A DNA stretch of 64,000 nucleotides from Gillisella terrae. Its GTDB lineage: Bacteria > Pseudomonadota > Alphaproteobacteria > Rhizobiales > Rhizobiaceae. Shown here one piece after another: positions 18,118 through 26,069 of the stretch. The stretch's first letter is position 1, and each line of letters begins with the position of its first letter. The notes beneath the pieces were generated by a model. It searched no databases. It saw only the letters and a program-made list of their open reading frames with translations, and was not told the origin of the DNA. The stretch covers positions 62,001 through 126,000 of the forward strand of contig NZ_SSOA01000012.1 in the NCBI RefSeq assembly GCF_004801395.1, read 5' to 3'. Position numbers and translations under genes: made by a program.

Positions 18118-18606
18118 ATGACCGAAGATACTGATATAATCCTGCCGCGCCCGCCGCTTGTGTCGATCCGCCATGCGCGGCCCGATGATTTGCCGCAGTT
18201 GAGCGACATGATTGCTGATCTGGCGGCCCACCATGGCGATGCATCGGCGATGACAGAACAGACGCTGAAGCGCGATCTGTTTGGCCCCATGCCTTGGATC
18301 ACCGCGCTTGTGGCCGAAGGCGAGGGCGAGTTGATTGGCTATGCCATTCTCGTGCCGCTTTACAGGGCTATTGAAGGCAAGCGCGGCATGGATTTGCACC
18401 ATCTTTATGTGCGCGATGGGCAGCGCAGCAACGGCATTGGTCAGCATCTGGTGGCGCGCGCCCGTGATCTGGCCAGAAAATCCGGCTGTGATTATCTTTC
18501 GGTCAGCGCCACCACCGGCAATGTCGCCGCTCATCGCTTTTACGAGCATATGGAATTTGCACCACGCCCAGTCACGGGCATGCGCTATATTCAGGCACTG
18601 GCGTAA
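18118..18606 (+). CDS. GNAT-family N-acetyltransferase under putative attenuator control
   Basis: This 162-residue cytoplasmic enzyme transfers acetyl from acetyl-CoA. IRHARPDDLPQLSDMIADLA begins the fold; the CoA-binding motif A is LYVRDGQRSNGIGQHLVARA (about residues 96-115; Q/R-x-x-G-x-G form), followed by motif B in NVAAHRFYEHMEF. N-terminal spacing resembles diamine/spermidine acetyltransferases, but the substrate is not determinable. The start has AGGGAAG 7 bases upstream, buried in a hairpin. The gene follows a leader peptide rich in Tyr/Phe/Trp codons and a terminator, so its expression may respond to aromatic aminoacyl-tRNA supply or to ribosome stalling. Confidence 0.85.
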   Translation: MTEDTDIILPRPPLVSIRHARPDDLPQLSDMIADLAAHHGDASAMTEQTLKRDLFGPMPWITALVAEGEGELIGYAILVPLYRAIEGKRGMDLHHLYVRDGQRSNGIGQHLVARARDLARKSGCDYLSVSATTGNVAAHRFYEHMEFAPRPVTGMRYIQALA

Positions 18607-18748
18607 GAATGGCGTCAAGACAGCCGTTTTTGCCGGGTTTTAGGACAGAATCCGGGCGTGTTGTTATCTGAAGATCATCATTCATCTTTATGACATGCCC
18701 GGGACAAGCCACTGTAACAATACTCGTCTTTCCTGGAGGAAGACCAAA

Positions 18749-18979
18749 ATGACACTCATGATCGAAAATCGCAGGATGGAAAGCACCATCCGCGCTCTGC
18801 TGGACAAGCATACCGACCCAAATCTGCACCGTTGGGTGCGCGAAACCGTGCGCTCGTTTGAAACCCGCTTGACGGGTATTATTGACCCGATCGAGCGCGA
18901 TCAGGCCCGCCACGCCGCACTGGTGTTGATCAAGACCACCTTGCAAGAATGGTCTCGAAATCCGGTGATGCAGCATTGA
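18749..18979 (+). CDS. Conserved-looking small protein of unknown function
   Basis: I do not recognise this 76-residue protein. ATG 18749 has GGAGG nine bases upstream, which makes it a credible gene. It is hydrophilic and probably all-helical, with Arg/Glu-rich segments (HRWVRETVRSFETRL and ERDQARHAALVLIKTTLQEW) and no signal peptide or cysteine. Codon use is like its neighbours. It stands alone; a hairpin repeat begins at its stop codon and could terminate it. Confidence 0.6.
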   Translation: MTLMIENRRMESTIRALLDKHTDPNLHRWVRETVRSFETRLTGIIDPIERDQARHAALVLIKTTLQEWSRNPVMQH

Positions 18980-19020
18980 GTTTGTCAGGGAAAACCGGAT
19001 TTCACTTTTCCCTGACACAC
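18980..19020. repeat. Tail-type hairpin repeat
   Basis: GTTTGTCAGGGAAAA (18979 onwards) and TTTTCCCTGACAC (19006-19018) are inverted around CCGGATTTCAC. It is the same family as at 2.40, 40.77 and 43.86 kb. It sits between convergent genes and may serve both as a terminator. Confidence 0.7.
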
Positions 19021-19061
19021 TCTAAAGGCTTATTTCCCTGACACACTCTAAAGGCTTATTT
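19010..19061. repeat. 26-bp exact tandem duplication
   Basis: CCCTGACACACTCTAAAGGC plus TTATTT (19010 onwards) is repeated with a 26-base period (second copy from 19036). The second copy supplies the stop codon (TTA on the + strand at 19056-19058) of the diheme cytochrome gene. Confidence 0.85.
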
Positions 19062-19970
19062 TGCCGGGATCGCCTTCAAATAAGCGGCAATGGCGGCGCG
19101 GTCGCTGGCGGGCAGTTCGGCCATGTTTTTCTGCACCTCGACCATAGAGCCGCCGACGCTGTCAAAATCTGGCGTGAAGCCGGTTTCAAGATAGCTGGCG
19201 ATTTCGTCTTTCGACCATTTGCCAATCGTGTCCGAGCCGGGGGTAATGTCGGGAATGCGCCCTTCGCCTTCCGGGTTTGGGCCGCCTGCCAGCCATTTTT
19301 CTGTTTCCAAACCACCGATGGCGTTGCGCGGCGTATGACATTCGCCGCAATGGCCGGGGCCCTCGACCAGATATTGCCCGTGGCGCACCTGCTCATCGGC
19401 ATTGGCAAGGGTTACGCGCGGGGCGTCCGACAGATAAAGCCACTTCCAGCCGGTCAGCAAAATTCTCTGGTTAAACGGAAAGCCGATTTCATGGGCGGGG
19501 GCCACATTGGGGCTTGGGGCCAGACTTTTGATATAGCCAAACAGATCAGCCACATCCTGCGGCTTCATGCGGGAATAGGATGTATAGGGAAAGGCGGGAT
19601 AGAGGTTCTCGCCATTGCGGCCAATGCCGCGGGTGAGGGCATCGCCAAACTCGGCCAGTGTCCAATTGCCAATTCCGGCCTTGGGGGCGGGTGAAATATT
19701 CGGGGCGTGGAAAGTGCCAAACTGGGTTTTCAGCGTTACGCCACCACTCAGCAACAGACGTGCATCGCCACTGGCGTTGGGGGCTGCATGACAGCTCGCA
19801 CAGCCACCCGCAAAGAAAATGCGTTTGCCGTTGGCGAGATCAGGCGAGGCCGTGCTGGCCCAAACCTCGGGAGCCTGACGGTGCGGTGCAATGGCAAAAA
19901 CATAGACCGCAACCGCAGCAACCCCGGTGACAACTGACGCCGCAATGCCCAATTTTGTCTTGCCTGCCAT
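19056..19970 (-). CDS. Diheme c-type cytochrome, membrane-anchored
   Basis: This 304-residue electron carrier has an N-terminal uncleaved anchor or signal (residues about 5-28) and two haem-binding motifs, CASCH (near residue 57) and CGECH (near 208). Each is followed by a distal Met region typical of class I domains (for example SRMKPQDVADLFGYIKSL). It resembles the cytochrome subunits of gluconate/alcohol dehydrogenases and the SoxAX-like diheme group, but no dehydrogenase is adjacent. ATG 19970 (MAGKTKL) has AGGA upstream and is preferred over the ATG six codons earlier. It follows the cytochrome c' gene by about 80 bp and is probably co-transcribed. Confidence 0.88.
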   Translation of the reverse strand: MAGKTKLGIAASVVTGVAAVAVYVFAIAPHRQAPEVWASTASPDLANGKRIFFAGGCASCHAAPNASGDARLLLSGGVTLKTQFGTFHAPNISPAPKAGIGNWTLAEFGDALTRGIGRNGENLYPAFPYTSYSRMKPQDVADLFGYIKSLAPSPNVAPAHEIGFPFNQRILLTGWKWLYLSDAPRVTLANADEQVRHGQYLVEGPGHCGECHTPRNAIGGLETEKWLAGGPNPEGEGRIPDITPGSDTIGKWSKDEIASYLETGFTPDFDSVGGSMVEVQKNMAELPASDRAAIAAYLKAIPAK

Positions 19971-20052
19971 GCCTGTTCCTTTTGCCAACCAGATAAAATA
20001 CGGGCAGGATCAAGCGCCCGGCACAGAGCCTGGCGCTTGCCTTATGCCAGAA

Positions 20053-20505
20053 TTACTTCTTCAAACGAAATGCCTGATGGCAATCGCCGCAGGTGGCACC
20101 AATGGCTTTCATGGCTGCGCCAACGCCAGCCTGATCGGCAGGAAGGGTGGCAAGCTGGGTGGCAGCGGCGGTTTCAAGGGCCTTTGCCTTGGTCTTGAAG
20201 GTCGCCATGTCCTCCCAGATTTTCGGGCTGGCTTCGGTGTTGAAGCCGGTTTCCGATCCCTTCGGGAACTGGTCCGGGAAATGCTTGGCAACGTCTTCCA
20301 TGGTGGTCAGCGAGGCCTTGACCACGGCTGCGTCATAGGGCTTTTCGCCTTTGGCAATGCCAGCCAGCGCGCCCATGGCGCCGCCCACTTTTTTCATCAT
20401 GGCAGCGCGAACCACTTGTGGCTCATCGGCCGCACTTGCCATGCTGACAGCGCCACCTGCAAGACAGAGACAGAGGGCTGTAATTGTGGTGTGTTTCCAA
20501 TTCAT
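20053..20505 (-). CDS. Cytochrome c' (class II c-type cytochrome)
   Basis: This 150-residue periplasmic protein has a signal peptide cut near residue 26 (SMASA-AD), a four-helix-bundle pattern and a single C-terminal haem site CGDCH (about residues 140-144) followed by QAFRLKK, the class II arrangement. Cytochromes c' bind NO/CO and have been linked to NO tolerance; a simple electron-transfer role is also possible. The ATG at 20505 has GGGAGA six bases upstream, better than the ATG two codons before it. It is the first gene of the two-cytochrome unit. Confidence 0.9.
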   Translation of the reverse strand: MNWKHTTITALCLCLAGGAVSMASAADEPQVVRAAMMKKVGGAMGALAGIAKGEKPYDAAVVKASLTTMEDVAKHFPDQFPKGSETGFNTEASPKIWEDMATFKTKAKALETAAATQLATLPADQAGVGAAMKAIGATCGDCHQAFRLKK

Positions 20506-20671
20506 TGGCATTCTCCCTTAAGTGCCGATGGAGCGGCAGACGGTTTCCCACACGATATTTGAACGTAACAGATAAACCAAATAAAGTCACAACCGCGTGA
20601 TCTCATGGTGAATACAGGCCTCTTGAGGCGCTGTTGCGACAGAAAGCAAAAAACCCCACGATCTCAACAAT

Positions 20672-21514
20672 TTAAATTGCCAGCGTGTAGCTTTCCTGCC
20701 GACCGGAACCTTCAATGATCAGCGTGTCAGGCATGAGTTTAAGCGTGGCATAGGCGTTGTCGCGCTCGGTATCCACCATGCCTTTGAAATTGATAAAATG
20801 GGTGTGGCCCAGCTTGCCATAATTGCCGCGATGATCATGGCCGCTCAGATAGGCAAGGGCGGCTGGCGAGGAGGAGATGATTTCCGCGACGGTTTGTGCA
20901 TCCCAGAGCGCGTGATCGGAAAAGGGGTGCAGGGGATAATGGCCCAGTACGATGGCTTTTTCACCATGCTGCTCGGCAAGAGCAAGACGGCTTTTCAGCC
21001 ACGCAATCTGGCTGGCGCTCATACCGGCGTTCCAGTCATGGGCATTGATGGCACCTTTTTCCTTGAGCGCAGCCAGAAGGCTTTCTGCCTCTTTCAGACG
21101 CGCATCGCCCGGCGGTGGCGCAAAGGTCGAGATCTCGCAGCAATCGGTGATGATCAGCCGCACACCGTTGACCACCACATCATAATAGGGCGCTGGCATA
21201 TCCAGCGCTGCCTGCACCATGCTACGCTGTTCTGGCTTGACGGCAAAATCATGATTGCCGGGCAAAAAAATCACCGGATGGCGCGATGCGGCAAATGTCT
21301 CCAGCGCTGGGGCAAAATGCTCAAAACCGCGATCGATCAAATCGCCCAGCACCACCACGCGATCCAGATCTTCCAGATTGAACGCATGAATTGCCGCCCG
21401 CAATTTCGTGAGGCTGTTGGCATAATGGCGATCCATACGGGCGTCTGGGGGAAGGGCGGCATATTGAGGATCGGCAATGATGCCGAGTCGCAAGAGGGGG
21501 CTGGTCTTCTGCAT
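20672..21514 (-). CDS. Calcineurin-like metallophosphoesterase (ADP-ribose/CDP-alcohol phosphatase type)
   Basis: This 280-residue protein shows the five metallophosphatase blocks: GIIADPQY (Gln where many have His), VVVLGDLIDRG, FLPGNHD, VLGHYPLHP and LSGHDHRGNYG. The DxQ first block and general layout resemble the Mn-dependent ADP-ribose/CDP-alcohol diphosphatases, but substrate assignment is a guess. There is no signal peptide. ATG 21514 (MQKTSPLL) follows AGGTGATC; the reading frame extends 19 codons further without support. It is divergent from the acetyltransferase at 21630. Confidence 0.85.
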   Translation of the reverse strand: MQKTSPLLRLGIIADPQYAALPPDARMDRHYANSLTKLRAAIHAFNLEDLDRVVVLGDLIDRGFEHFAPALETFAASRHPVIFLPGNHDFAVKPEQRSMVQAALDMPAPYYDVVVNGVRLIITDCCEISTFAPPPGDARLKEAESLLAALKEKGAINAHDWNAGMSASQIAWLKSRLALAEQHGEKAIVLGHYPLHPFSDHALWDAQTVAEIISSSPAALAYLSGHDHRGNYGKLGHTHFINFKGMVDTERDNAYATLKLMPDTLIIEGSGRQESYTLAI

Positions 21515-21629
21515 GATCACCTGTTCCATTTGTGCGGCAGATAATCTCTTGCGATGACAGCGGCATGACAACCCTTTAAAAACACCTGCGCGACTCTTCT
21601 ACCATTATGATTTTGCAGGACATACGACA

Positions 21630-22136
21630 ATGACGTCAATTCTCCTTTCACCTGTGCGACGCTCCGATTGCGCCGACCTTATCGCCGCAAACCACCAAAG
21701 CCAGAGCTATCACGCCCCTTGGGTCAAGGCTTTTACCGACTCAGACGGGTTTGATGCATGGTTTTCGCAAACGGTAACGGGAGCCAACATCGGTCTGGTT
21801 GCCCGTGAGTCTGAGAGCTTAGGTGTGGTCGGCGTCTTCACCTTAAGTCAGATCGCGCTTGGCAATTTCAGAAGCTGCTATCTCGGCTATTATGGCATGG
21901 CTGGCTTTGGCAAGCGGGGCCTGATGACCGAAGCGTTAAAGGCCACCATGGCCTATGCCTTTGATGAGGTCGGCCTGAACCGGGTTGAGGCCAATATCCA
22001 GCCGGGCAATGCCCGTTCTATCGCGCTGGTTGCGCGTTGCGGTTTTGTCAAGGAAGGCTTTTCAGAGCGCTATCTGAAGATCGATGGCGAATGGCGCGAC
22101 CACGAGCGCTGGGCGCGGGTCAAGGATGCGGTGTAA
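21630..22136 (+). CDS. RimJ/RimL-type GNAT acetyltransferase
   Basis: This 168-residue cytoplasmic enzyme has the RimJ/L pattern: YLGYYGMAGFGKRGLMTEAL (acetyl-CoA loop, residues about 87-106), AFDEVGLNRVEANIQPGN (about 112-129), then ARCGFVKEGFSERYLKIDGEWRD-type ending (about 138-160). Homologues acetylate ribosomal-protein or other N-terminal amines; the true substrate is unknown. It is monocistronic. A hairpin after it terminates the convergent azoR rather than this gene. Confidence 0.9.
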   Translation: MTSILLSPVRRSDCADLIAANHQSQSYHAPWVKAFTDSDGFDAWFSQTVTGANIGLVARESESLGVVGVFTLSQIALGNFRSCYLGYYGMAGFGKRGLMTEALKATMAYAFDEVGLNRVEANIQPGNARSIALVARCGFVKEGFSERYLKIDGEWRDHERWARVKDAV

Positions 22137-22151
22137 GCCGGGATTAGGCAT

Positions 22152-22186
22152 AAAAAAGGCCAGCGCGCATATCATGCCCGCTGGCC
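22152..22186 (-). terminator. Intrinsic terminator of azoR
   Basis: GGCCAGCG (22158-22165) pairs with CGCTGGCC (22179-22186). On the minus strand the hairpin is followed by six U residues (A-run 22152-22157). Confidence 0.8.
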
Positions 22187-22210
22187 CTTCACATTCAGTC
22201 AAGCAATCAA

Positions 22211-22816
22211 TCAGGCAGCCTTGAGGGCTTCGATCGAGCTGTTGGCCTTGGCAACAGCAGCAGCCTTGGCTTCGTCGCCCATGTTGACGCCTTCAGCGAT
22301 CACAAATTCCAGATCGGTGATGCCGAGGAAGCCGAAAACGCCCTTGAGGTAGGTTTCAGCATGTTCCAAAGCAGCAGCTGGGCCTTCGCTGTAAACGCCA
22401 CCGCGCGACAGGGCAACCACAACGCGCTTGCCACCGCACAGGCCTTCTGGGCCATTTTCGCCGTATTTGAAGGTCTTGCCAGCGGCGCAAATGCGGTCGA
22501 TCCAGGCCTTCAGCTGGCTTGGAATGCCGAAGTTGTAGAAGCCAACGCCGATAACAACCACGTCAGAATCCAGAAATTCCTGAAGAACTTCGCCGCCCAG
22601 GGCGAGATCAGCCTTGGTGGCTTCATCGTTGCTGGCGTCGTAATTGCCCATGGCAGCAGCCAGGGTGAGGCCAGAGAGGTGGCCAATCGGGTTGGCTGCA
22701 ACGTCGCGATAGGTCACAGTGGCGTTTTCACCCAGCTTCTTGGCGATGGAGGCGCTGAGCGTGCGGCTGACGGAATAAGGGCCGAGAACGCTGGAATCGA
22801 TGTGCAGAAGTTTCAT
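22211..22816 (-). CDS. azoR: FMN-dependent NADH-azoreductase
   Basis: This 201-residue flavodoxin-like enzyme reduces quinones and azo compounds with NADH and probably protects against electrophiles. [18 protein letters not shown] is the phosphate-binding start, [19 protein letters not shown] (about residues 92-110) and SRGGVYSEG (about 138-146) are AzoR family blocks. Length matches E. coli AzoR (201). It is divergent from an HxlR regulator, the usual partner that senses quinone-type or thiol stress. A clear intrinsic terminator follows. Confidence 0.95.
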   Translation of the reverse strand: MKLLHIDSSVLGPYSVSRTLSASIAKKLGENATVTYRDVAANPIGHLSGLTLAAAMGNYDASNDEATKADLALGGEVLQEFLDSDVVVIGVGFYNFGIPSQLKAWIDRICAAGKTFKYGENGPEGLCGGKRVVVALSRGGVYSEGPAAALEHAETYLKGVFGFLGITDLEFVIAEGVNMGDEAKAAAVAKANSSIEALKAA

Positions 22817-22832
22817 AGTCAGTCACCTTCTT

Positions 22833-22852
22833 GTATGGTATAAAACCGATAC
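22833..22852. promoter_or_regulatory. Possible HxlR operator between azoR and its regulator
   Basis: GTATGGT (22833-22839) and ACCGATAC (22845-22852) form an imperfect inverted repeat in the 82-bp divergent region; a second ATATGGTAAC follows at 22861. It is suggestive only. Confidence 0.3.
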
Positions 22853-22898
22853 TGAGACACATATGGTAACCTAAAAATGCTTGCAAGGAGGCACATCA

Positions 22899-23306
22899 TT
22901 GGAACTCGGTCACACGGATGTAACTGGCACCGTTCAAGAGGGTGCGCGCGAGGGTAACCACAATCCTAAACGCTGCGATGCCATCAACAGTGTGCTCAAC
23001 CGTGTGGGCGACAAATGGAGCGTGCTTCTGGTGATGTCGCTTGCTCAAGGGCCCTGCCGTTTCAATGAGCTGAAACGGCGCGTGGACGGAATTTCCCAAC
23101 GAATGCTTACACTTACCCTGCGTGGACTGGAGCGGGACGGGCTGGTGAAACGCACGGTCTATGCCACCATTCCGCCGCGTGTCGATTATGAATTGACCCC
23201 GCTTGGCCACTCTTTGCGTGAACCCATCGAGGCTCTGGGCCATTGGGCTTTCGACCATTATGAATGCATTGTTGCAGCCCGTGCGGAATTTGACGCCAAA
23301 CAGTGA
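22899..23306 (+). CDS. HxlR-family winged-helix transcriptional regulator
   Basis: This DNA-binding protein of 135 residues starts at TTG 22899, which has AGGAGG at ideal spacing; the frame's earlier TTG at 22881 lies within or before that site. HxlR hallmarks are GDKWSVLLVMSLAQGPCRFNEL-type (about residues 37-58), ISQRMLTLTLRGLERDGLV (about 64-82) and VDYELTPLGHSL. A single conserved Cys near the N-terminus (KRCDAIN) is where YodB/HypR-like members sense quinones or disulfide stress. It is divergent from azoR, which it probably controls. Confidence 0.9.
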   Translation: MELGHTDVTGTVQEGAREGNHNPKRCDAINSVLNRVGDKWSVLLVMSLAQGPCRFNELKRRVDGISQRMLTLTLRGLERDGLVKRTVYATIPPRVDYELTPLGHSLREPIEALGHWAFDHYECIVAARAEFDAKQ

Positions 23307-23342
23307 ACAGTGCGTTGCAAAAAATCCAGTGAATTTGCCGAC

Positions 23343-23825
23343 TCAATTGTTGGGACTGTTTCTGATCTGTTTGGCCATATTGATGCCGGTGATGCGAAAG
23401 CCGCCCGCCTGATAAACATGCTGGGCGCGCCCATTGTCTGCGGCGACCCGCAGTTTGATCTCGCGATAGCCTTCCTTGGCCAGCATATTTTCCAAAGCCA
23501 GCAAGGCTGCCTTGCCTTGGCCCTTGGCACGGTGCTCTGGCAGGATGGAAAAATCATAGATGAACACCGAACGGCTCACCTCATCCGGGCGATACCAGAC
23601 ATAGCCGATCACCGCCTGCAAATCGCTATCCGCGATCGTGCACAGGCTGTGGCCCTTTGTTCGGGGACCATCAGGAAGGCTATGGGCAATCTCGGTTTCT
23701 GCCTGCTTGAGGGCGTCATTCATCGAGCGGGCGTAATTGCTGGCGATCTCCTCAGCGTAATCCGGGATGAAATAGGCCAAAAAAGCGCTGTATTGCTCCT
23801 CTGTCATGGTGTTGAAATCAATCAT
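23343..23825 (-). CDS. GNAT-family N-acetyltransferase
   Basis: This 160-residue protein has a fairly short N-terminal helix region, then FSILPEHRAKGQGKAALLAL (about residues 94-113, acetyl-CoA loop R-A-K-G-Q-G-K) and NGRAQHVYQAGGFRITG (about 131-147), the C-terminal GNAT signature. The substrate is unknown. It sits 77 bp after sodB, beyond that gene's terminator, and converges on the HxlR gene. Confidence 0.88.
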   Translation of the reverse strand: MIDFNTMTEEQYSAFLAYFIPDYAEEIASNYARSMNDALKQAETEIAHSLPDGPRTKGHSLCTIADSDLQAVIGYVWYRPDEVSRSVFIYDFSILPEHRAKGQGKAALLALENMLAKEGYREIKLRVAADNGRAQHVYQAGGFRITGINMAKQIRNSPNN

Positions 23826-23848
23826 GCTGGCTTTCCTGTTCTCAATGC

Positions 23849-23879
23849 AAAAACACCCGGCACAGATGTACCGGGTGTT
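23849..23879 (-). terminator. Intrinsic terminator of sodB
   Basis: AACACCCGG (23852-23860) and CCGGGTGTT (23871-23879) form a perfect 9-bp stem; on the minus strand it is followed by a short U-run. Confidence 0.8.
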
Positions 23880-23902
23880 ATAACTCTCAAGGGCGCTTCA
23901 GC

Positions 23903-24505
23903 TTACTTGGTGGCCGCTTCATACATTTCAGCGACATAATCCCAGTTGATCAGGCTGTCGACAAAAGCTTCCAGATATTTTGGACGGGCGTTGCGGTAAT
24001 CGATGTAGTAGGAATGCTCCCACACGTCGACGCCGAGAATTGGCGATGCGCCATGCACCAGCGGGTTTTCGCCATTTGGTGTCTTGGAGATTTCCAGCTT
24101 GCCATCCTTGACCGAAAGCCATGCCCAGCCGGAGCCGAACTGTGTGGTGCCAGCGGCAATGAAATCAGCCTTGAACTTGTCGTAGCCGCCGAGGTCAGAG
24201 GCAATTGCCGCTTCCAGCCTGCCCGGAATCTTCTTGCCGCCGCCGTCTTTCTTCATCCAGTTCCAGAAATGGATGTGGTTGTAGTGCTGGCCAGCGTTGT
24301 TGAACAGACCGGCGTTCTTGCCATAGGACTGCTTGACAACTTCTTCCAAAGACAGGCCTTCAAGACCGGAATCCTTCAGCAGGTTGTTGCCGTTGGTCAC
24401 ATAGGCCTGATGGTGCTTGTCGTGATGGAATTCCAGCGTTTCAGCCGACATGAACGGGCCGAGTGCGTCGTAAGCGTAAGGCAGGGCGGGAAGTTCGAAA
24501 GCCAT
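23903..24505 (-). CDS. sodB: Superoxide dismutase [Fe/Mn]
   Basis: This enzyme converts superoxide to oxygen and peroxide in the cytoplasm. The 200 residues start at ATG 24505 (MAFELPALPYAYDAL) behind AGGAG; an upstream extension is rejected. Metal ligands are visible: His in ETLEFHHDKHHQAYV (about 27), His in HYNHIHFWNWM (about 79), and DVWEHSYYIDYRN with Asp and His (about 161-165). GSGWAWLSV is the family block near the active site. Fe versus Mn use cannot be decided by eye. It has its own terminator and a repeat-bearing upstream region. Confidence 0.96.
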   Translation of the reverse strand: MAFELPALPYAYDALGPFMSAETLEFHHDKHHQAYVTNGNNLLKDSGLEGLSLEEVVKQSYGKNAGLFNNAGQHYNHIHFWNWMKKDGGGKKIPGRLEAAIASDLGGYDKFKADFIAAGTTQFGSGWAWLSVKDGKLEISKTPNGENPLVHGASPILGVDVWEHSYYIDYRNARPKYLEAFVDSLINWDYVAEMYEAATK

Positions 24506-24678
24506 GATAAAATCTCCTCTGGGCATCGAAAATGAAAAGGTGAGGTGAGCGGAACATAGGAGCGCCAAAGGCAAGAGGCAACCTGCCAAACGGCAAATTA
24601 TTGTTCCGATCAGAACTTTCTCTCACCTACCAATGTTTGTGAAAGCATAATGTTCCAAAATGACAGATGCGTGGCATT

Positions 24679-24775
24679 TACAGCGTCGTGCGCCACTCAT
24701 GGCGCACAAAGGGCGCTGTAACACATTTAAGTCGCTGCATAATTTTTCAGGGCAACCTGGAATCCGGTTTTCAGA
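24679..24775. repeat. RIME-like bipartite repeat
   Basis: Left half: ACAGCGTCGTGCGCCACTCA and TGGCGCACAAAGGGCGCTGT. Right half: CGCTGCATAATTTTTCAGGG with a diverged inner stem (CTGGAATCCGGTTTTCAG). It abuts the stop codon of the DUF3592 gene and may end its transcript. Confidence 0.75.
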
Positions 24776-25483
24776 TCAATCCGGGGGTGCGATGACTGTT
24801 GACAGGTCAATCATATGCCGTTTGGGCTTTTTGGGATCGACCAGCACGCGCAGCTTTTTTCCCTGCAAACGCGATGTCGGATCAATCCAGATTCTGCCGC
24901 TTTCATAGCGTCTCAGGGCACCGGTTGTAGGATCGGCCCCTTGAGCCACCACGCGAAACGGGTACGCTCCGTTGATCTTCACGCTCTCATCCAGATAGAC
25001 ATGCAGAAAATCGGCATCAATGGGGGTGCCGAAGCGCTGAAGCCACCTGATCTTGCTGTCGCCTTTGCGCATGATGATGATGAAAATACTGCCGAGAATG
25101 GTGAAAATACTGCCGAGAAGGCCAAATATTATCACGATCAGATAGCGGCCCCAGATGTCGTTGATCACCGCGCTGGACGGGCTTTCAACATCATACATCA
25201 CATCCACTTTGTCCCCACGCGAAAAGCGCGGCGGGTTGGAGCTGGTGCGGTCAGCCATTTCATGCTGCTGGCCCTTGGCATCGGTAAACTGGACAATCGC
25301 TGTGAAAAGATCACCGTTGTTATCACTGTCTCGCTTGCGGGTGAGGTCTGTTACCACGCCTTGGGCGTGCAGGGCGCGTTGCTCAAACTGGTTGTCATAG
25401 TAAAATGCGCCACCGCCGCACAGCAGCATGATCACGCCGACGGCCGCAAAAGCGTAGCCCAACAGTCTTATGGATTTACTCAT
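24776..25483 (-). CDS. DUF3592-like membrane protein
   Basis: This 235-residue protein has TM1 at about residues 7-28 (GYAFAAVGVIMLLCGGGAF) and TM2 near 115-140 (YLIVIIFGLLGSIFTILGSI). A small beta domain between them (GVVTDLTRKRD, YTAIVQF-like FTAIVQFTDAKG, GDKVDVMYDVESPSSAVI) matches the DUF3592 pattern. A C-terminal soluble domain (RVVAQGADPTTGALRRYES, LRVLVDPKKPKRHMID) looks like a second copy of that fold. Function is unknown; such proteins are often envelope or toxin-immunity associated. ATG 25483 is chosen because three residues earlier adds nothing. Confidence 0.72.
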   Translation of the reverse strand: MSKSIRLLGYAFAAVGVIMLLCGGGAFYYDNQFEQRALHAQGVVTDLTRKRDSDNNGDLFTAIVQFTDAKGQQHEMADRTSSNPPRFSRGDKVDVMYDVESPSSAVINDIWGRYLIVIIFGLLGSIFTILGSIFIIIMRKGDSKIRWLQRFGTPIDADFLHVYLDESVKINGAYPFRVVAQGADPTTGALRRYESGRIWIDPTSRLQGKKLRVLVDPKKPKRHMIDLSTVIAPPD

Positions 25484-25607
25484 CGCCCCCAACTTCCCGC
25501 TTCAAAGAACTGCTTGCCATATAGGGCGCACGGCGCTGGCGGCAACGGTTCTTGGAACGGAGCGGTTTGAAGCCTGTCGCAAGGAATCCTCTTCATTGCA
25601 ACAGGCT

Positions 25608-25964
25608 TTAAATCTCGTAAACATCCGGGTCCGGCAGCGCGTCCACGGCAAAGCCAAAGGCTTTGCGGGCGATATGACATTCCGGATCGCCCGGCATGCA
25701 ATCGCGGCACACTTGCGGGCGCACATCATAGACGGCGCAGCCGACATGCTTGCCCAGTTCGCCGGTAAGCGCGGTGCAGCGACATTGGCCCTTGGCATCG
25801 GTTTCAAACCGCATGCCGCTGAGGTCGCTTGCGACAAATTTTTCCGGGATTTTCGCCAGTTGCTCATCGCTTTCCAAAGAGAAGCGCGGCCAATCGGCCT
25901 GATAGGCACAGCAGGCACCACAAGACTGGCAATCAAATATTTCAGGCGGCGATGTTTCGATCAT
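25608..25964 (-). CDS. YkgJ-family cysteine cluster protein
   Basis: This 118-residue protein carries the YkgJ (UPF0153) zinc/iron-binding cysteine pattern: CQSCGACC (residues about 11-18), CRCTAL, CAVYDVRPQVCRDC (about 75-88) and a final PGDPEC. Function is unknown; metal or Fe-S binding is suspected for the family. ATG 25964 (MIETSPPEIF) gives the usual length; the open frame extends 21 codons upstream without a good ribosome binding site. Confidence 0.85.
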   Translation of the reverse strand: MIETSPPEIFDCQSCGACCAYQADWPRFSLESDEQLAKIPEKFVASDLSGMRFETDAKGQCRCTALTGELGKHVGCAVYDVRPQVCRDCMPGDPECHIARKAFGFAVDALPDPDVYEI

Positions 25965-26069
25965 GTGTTGTTGTGACAGAGCGGGCACCAGAAGGAAAGC
26001 GGGATCATAATGCGAAAGCCGCCTCACATATATTTTTTAACACTTTTTAATTAAGGTATTACTTGTTAA

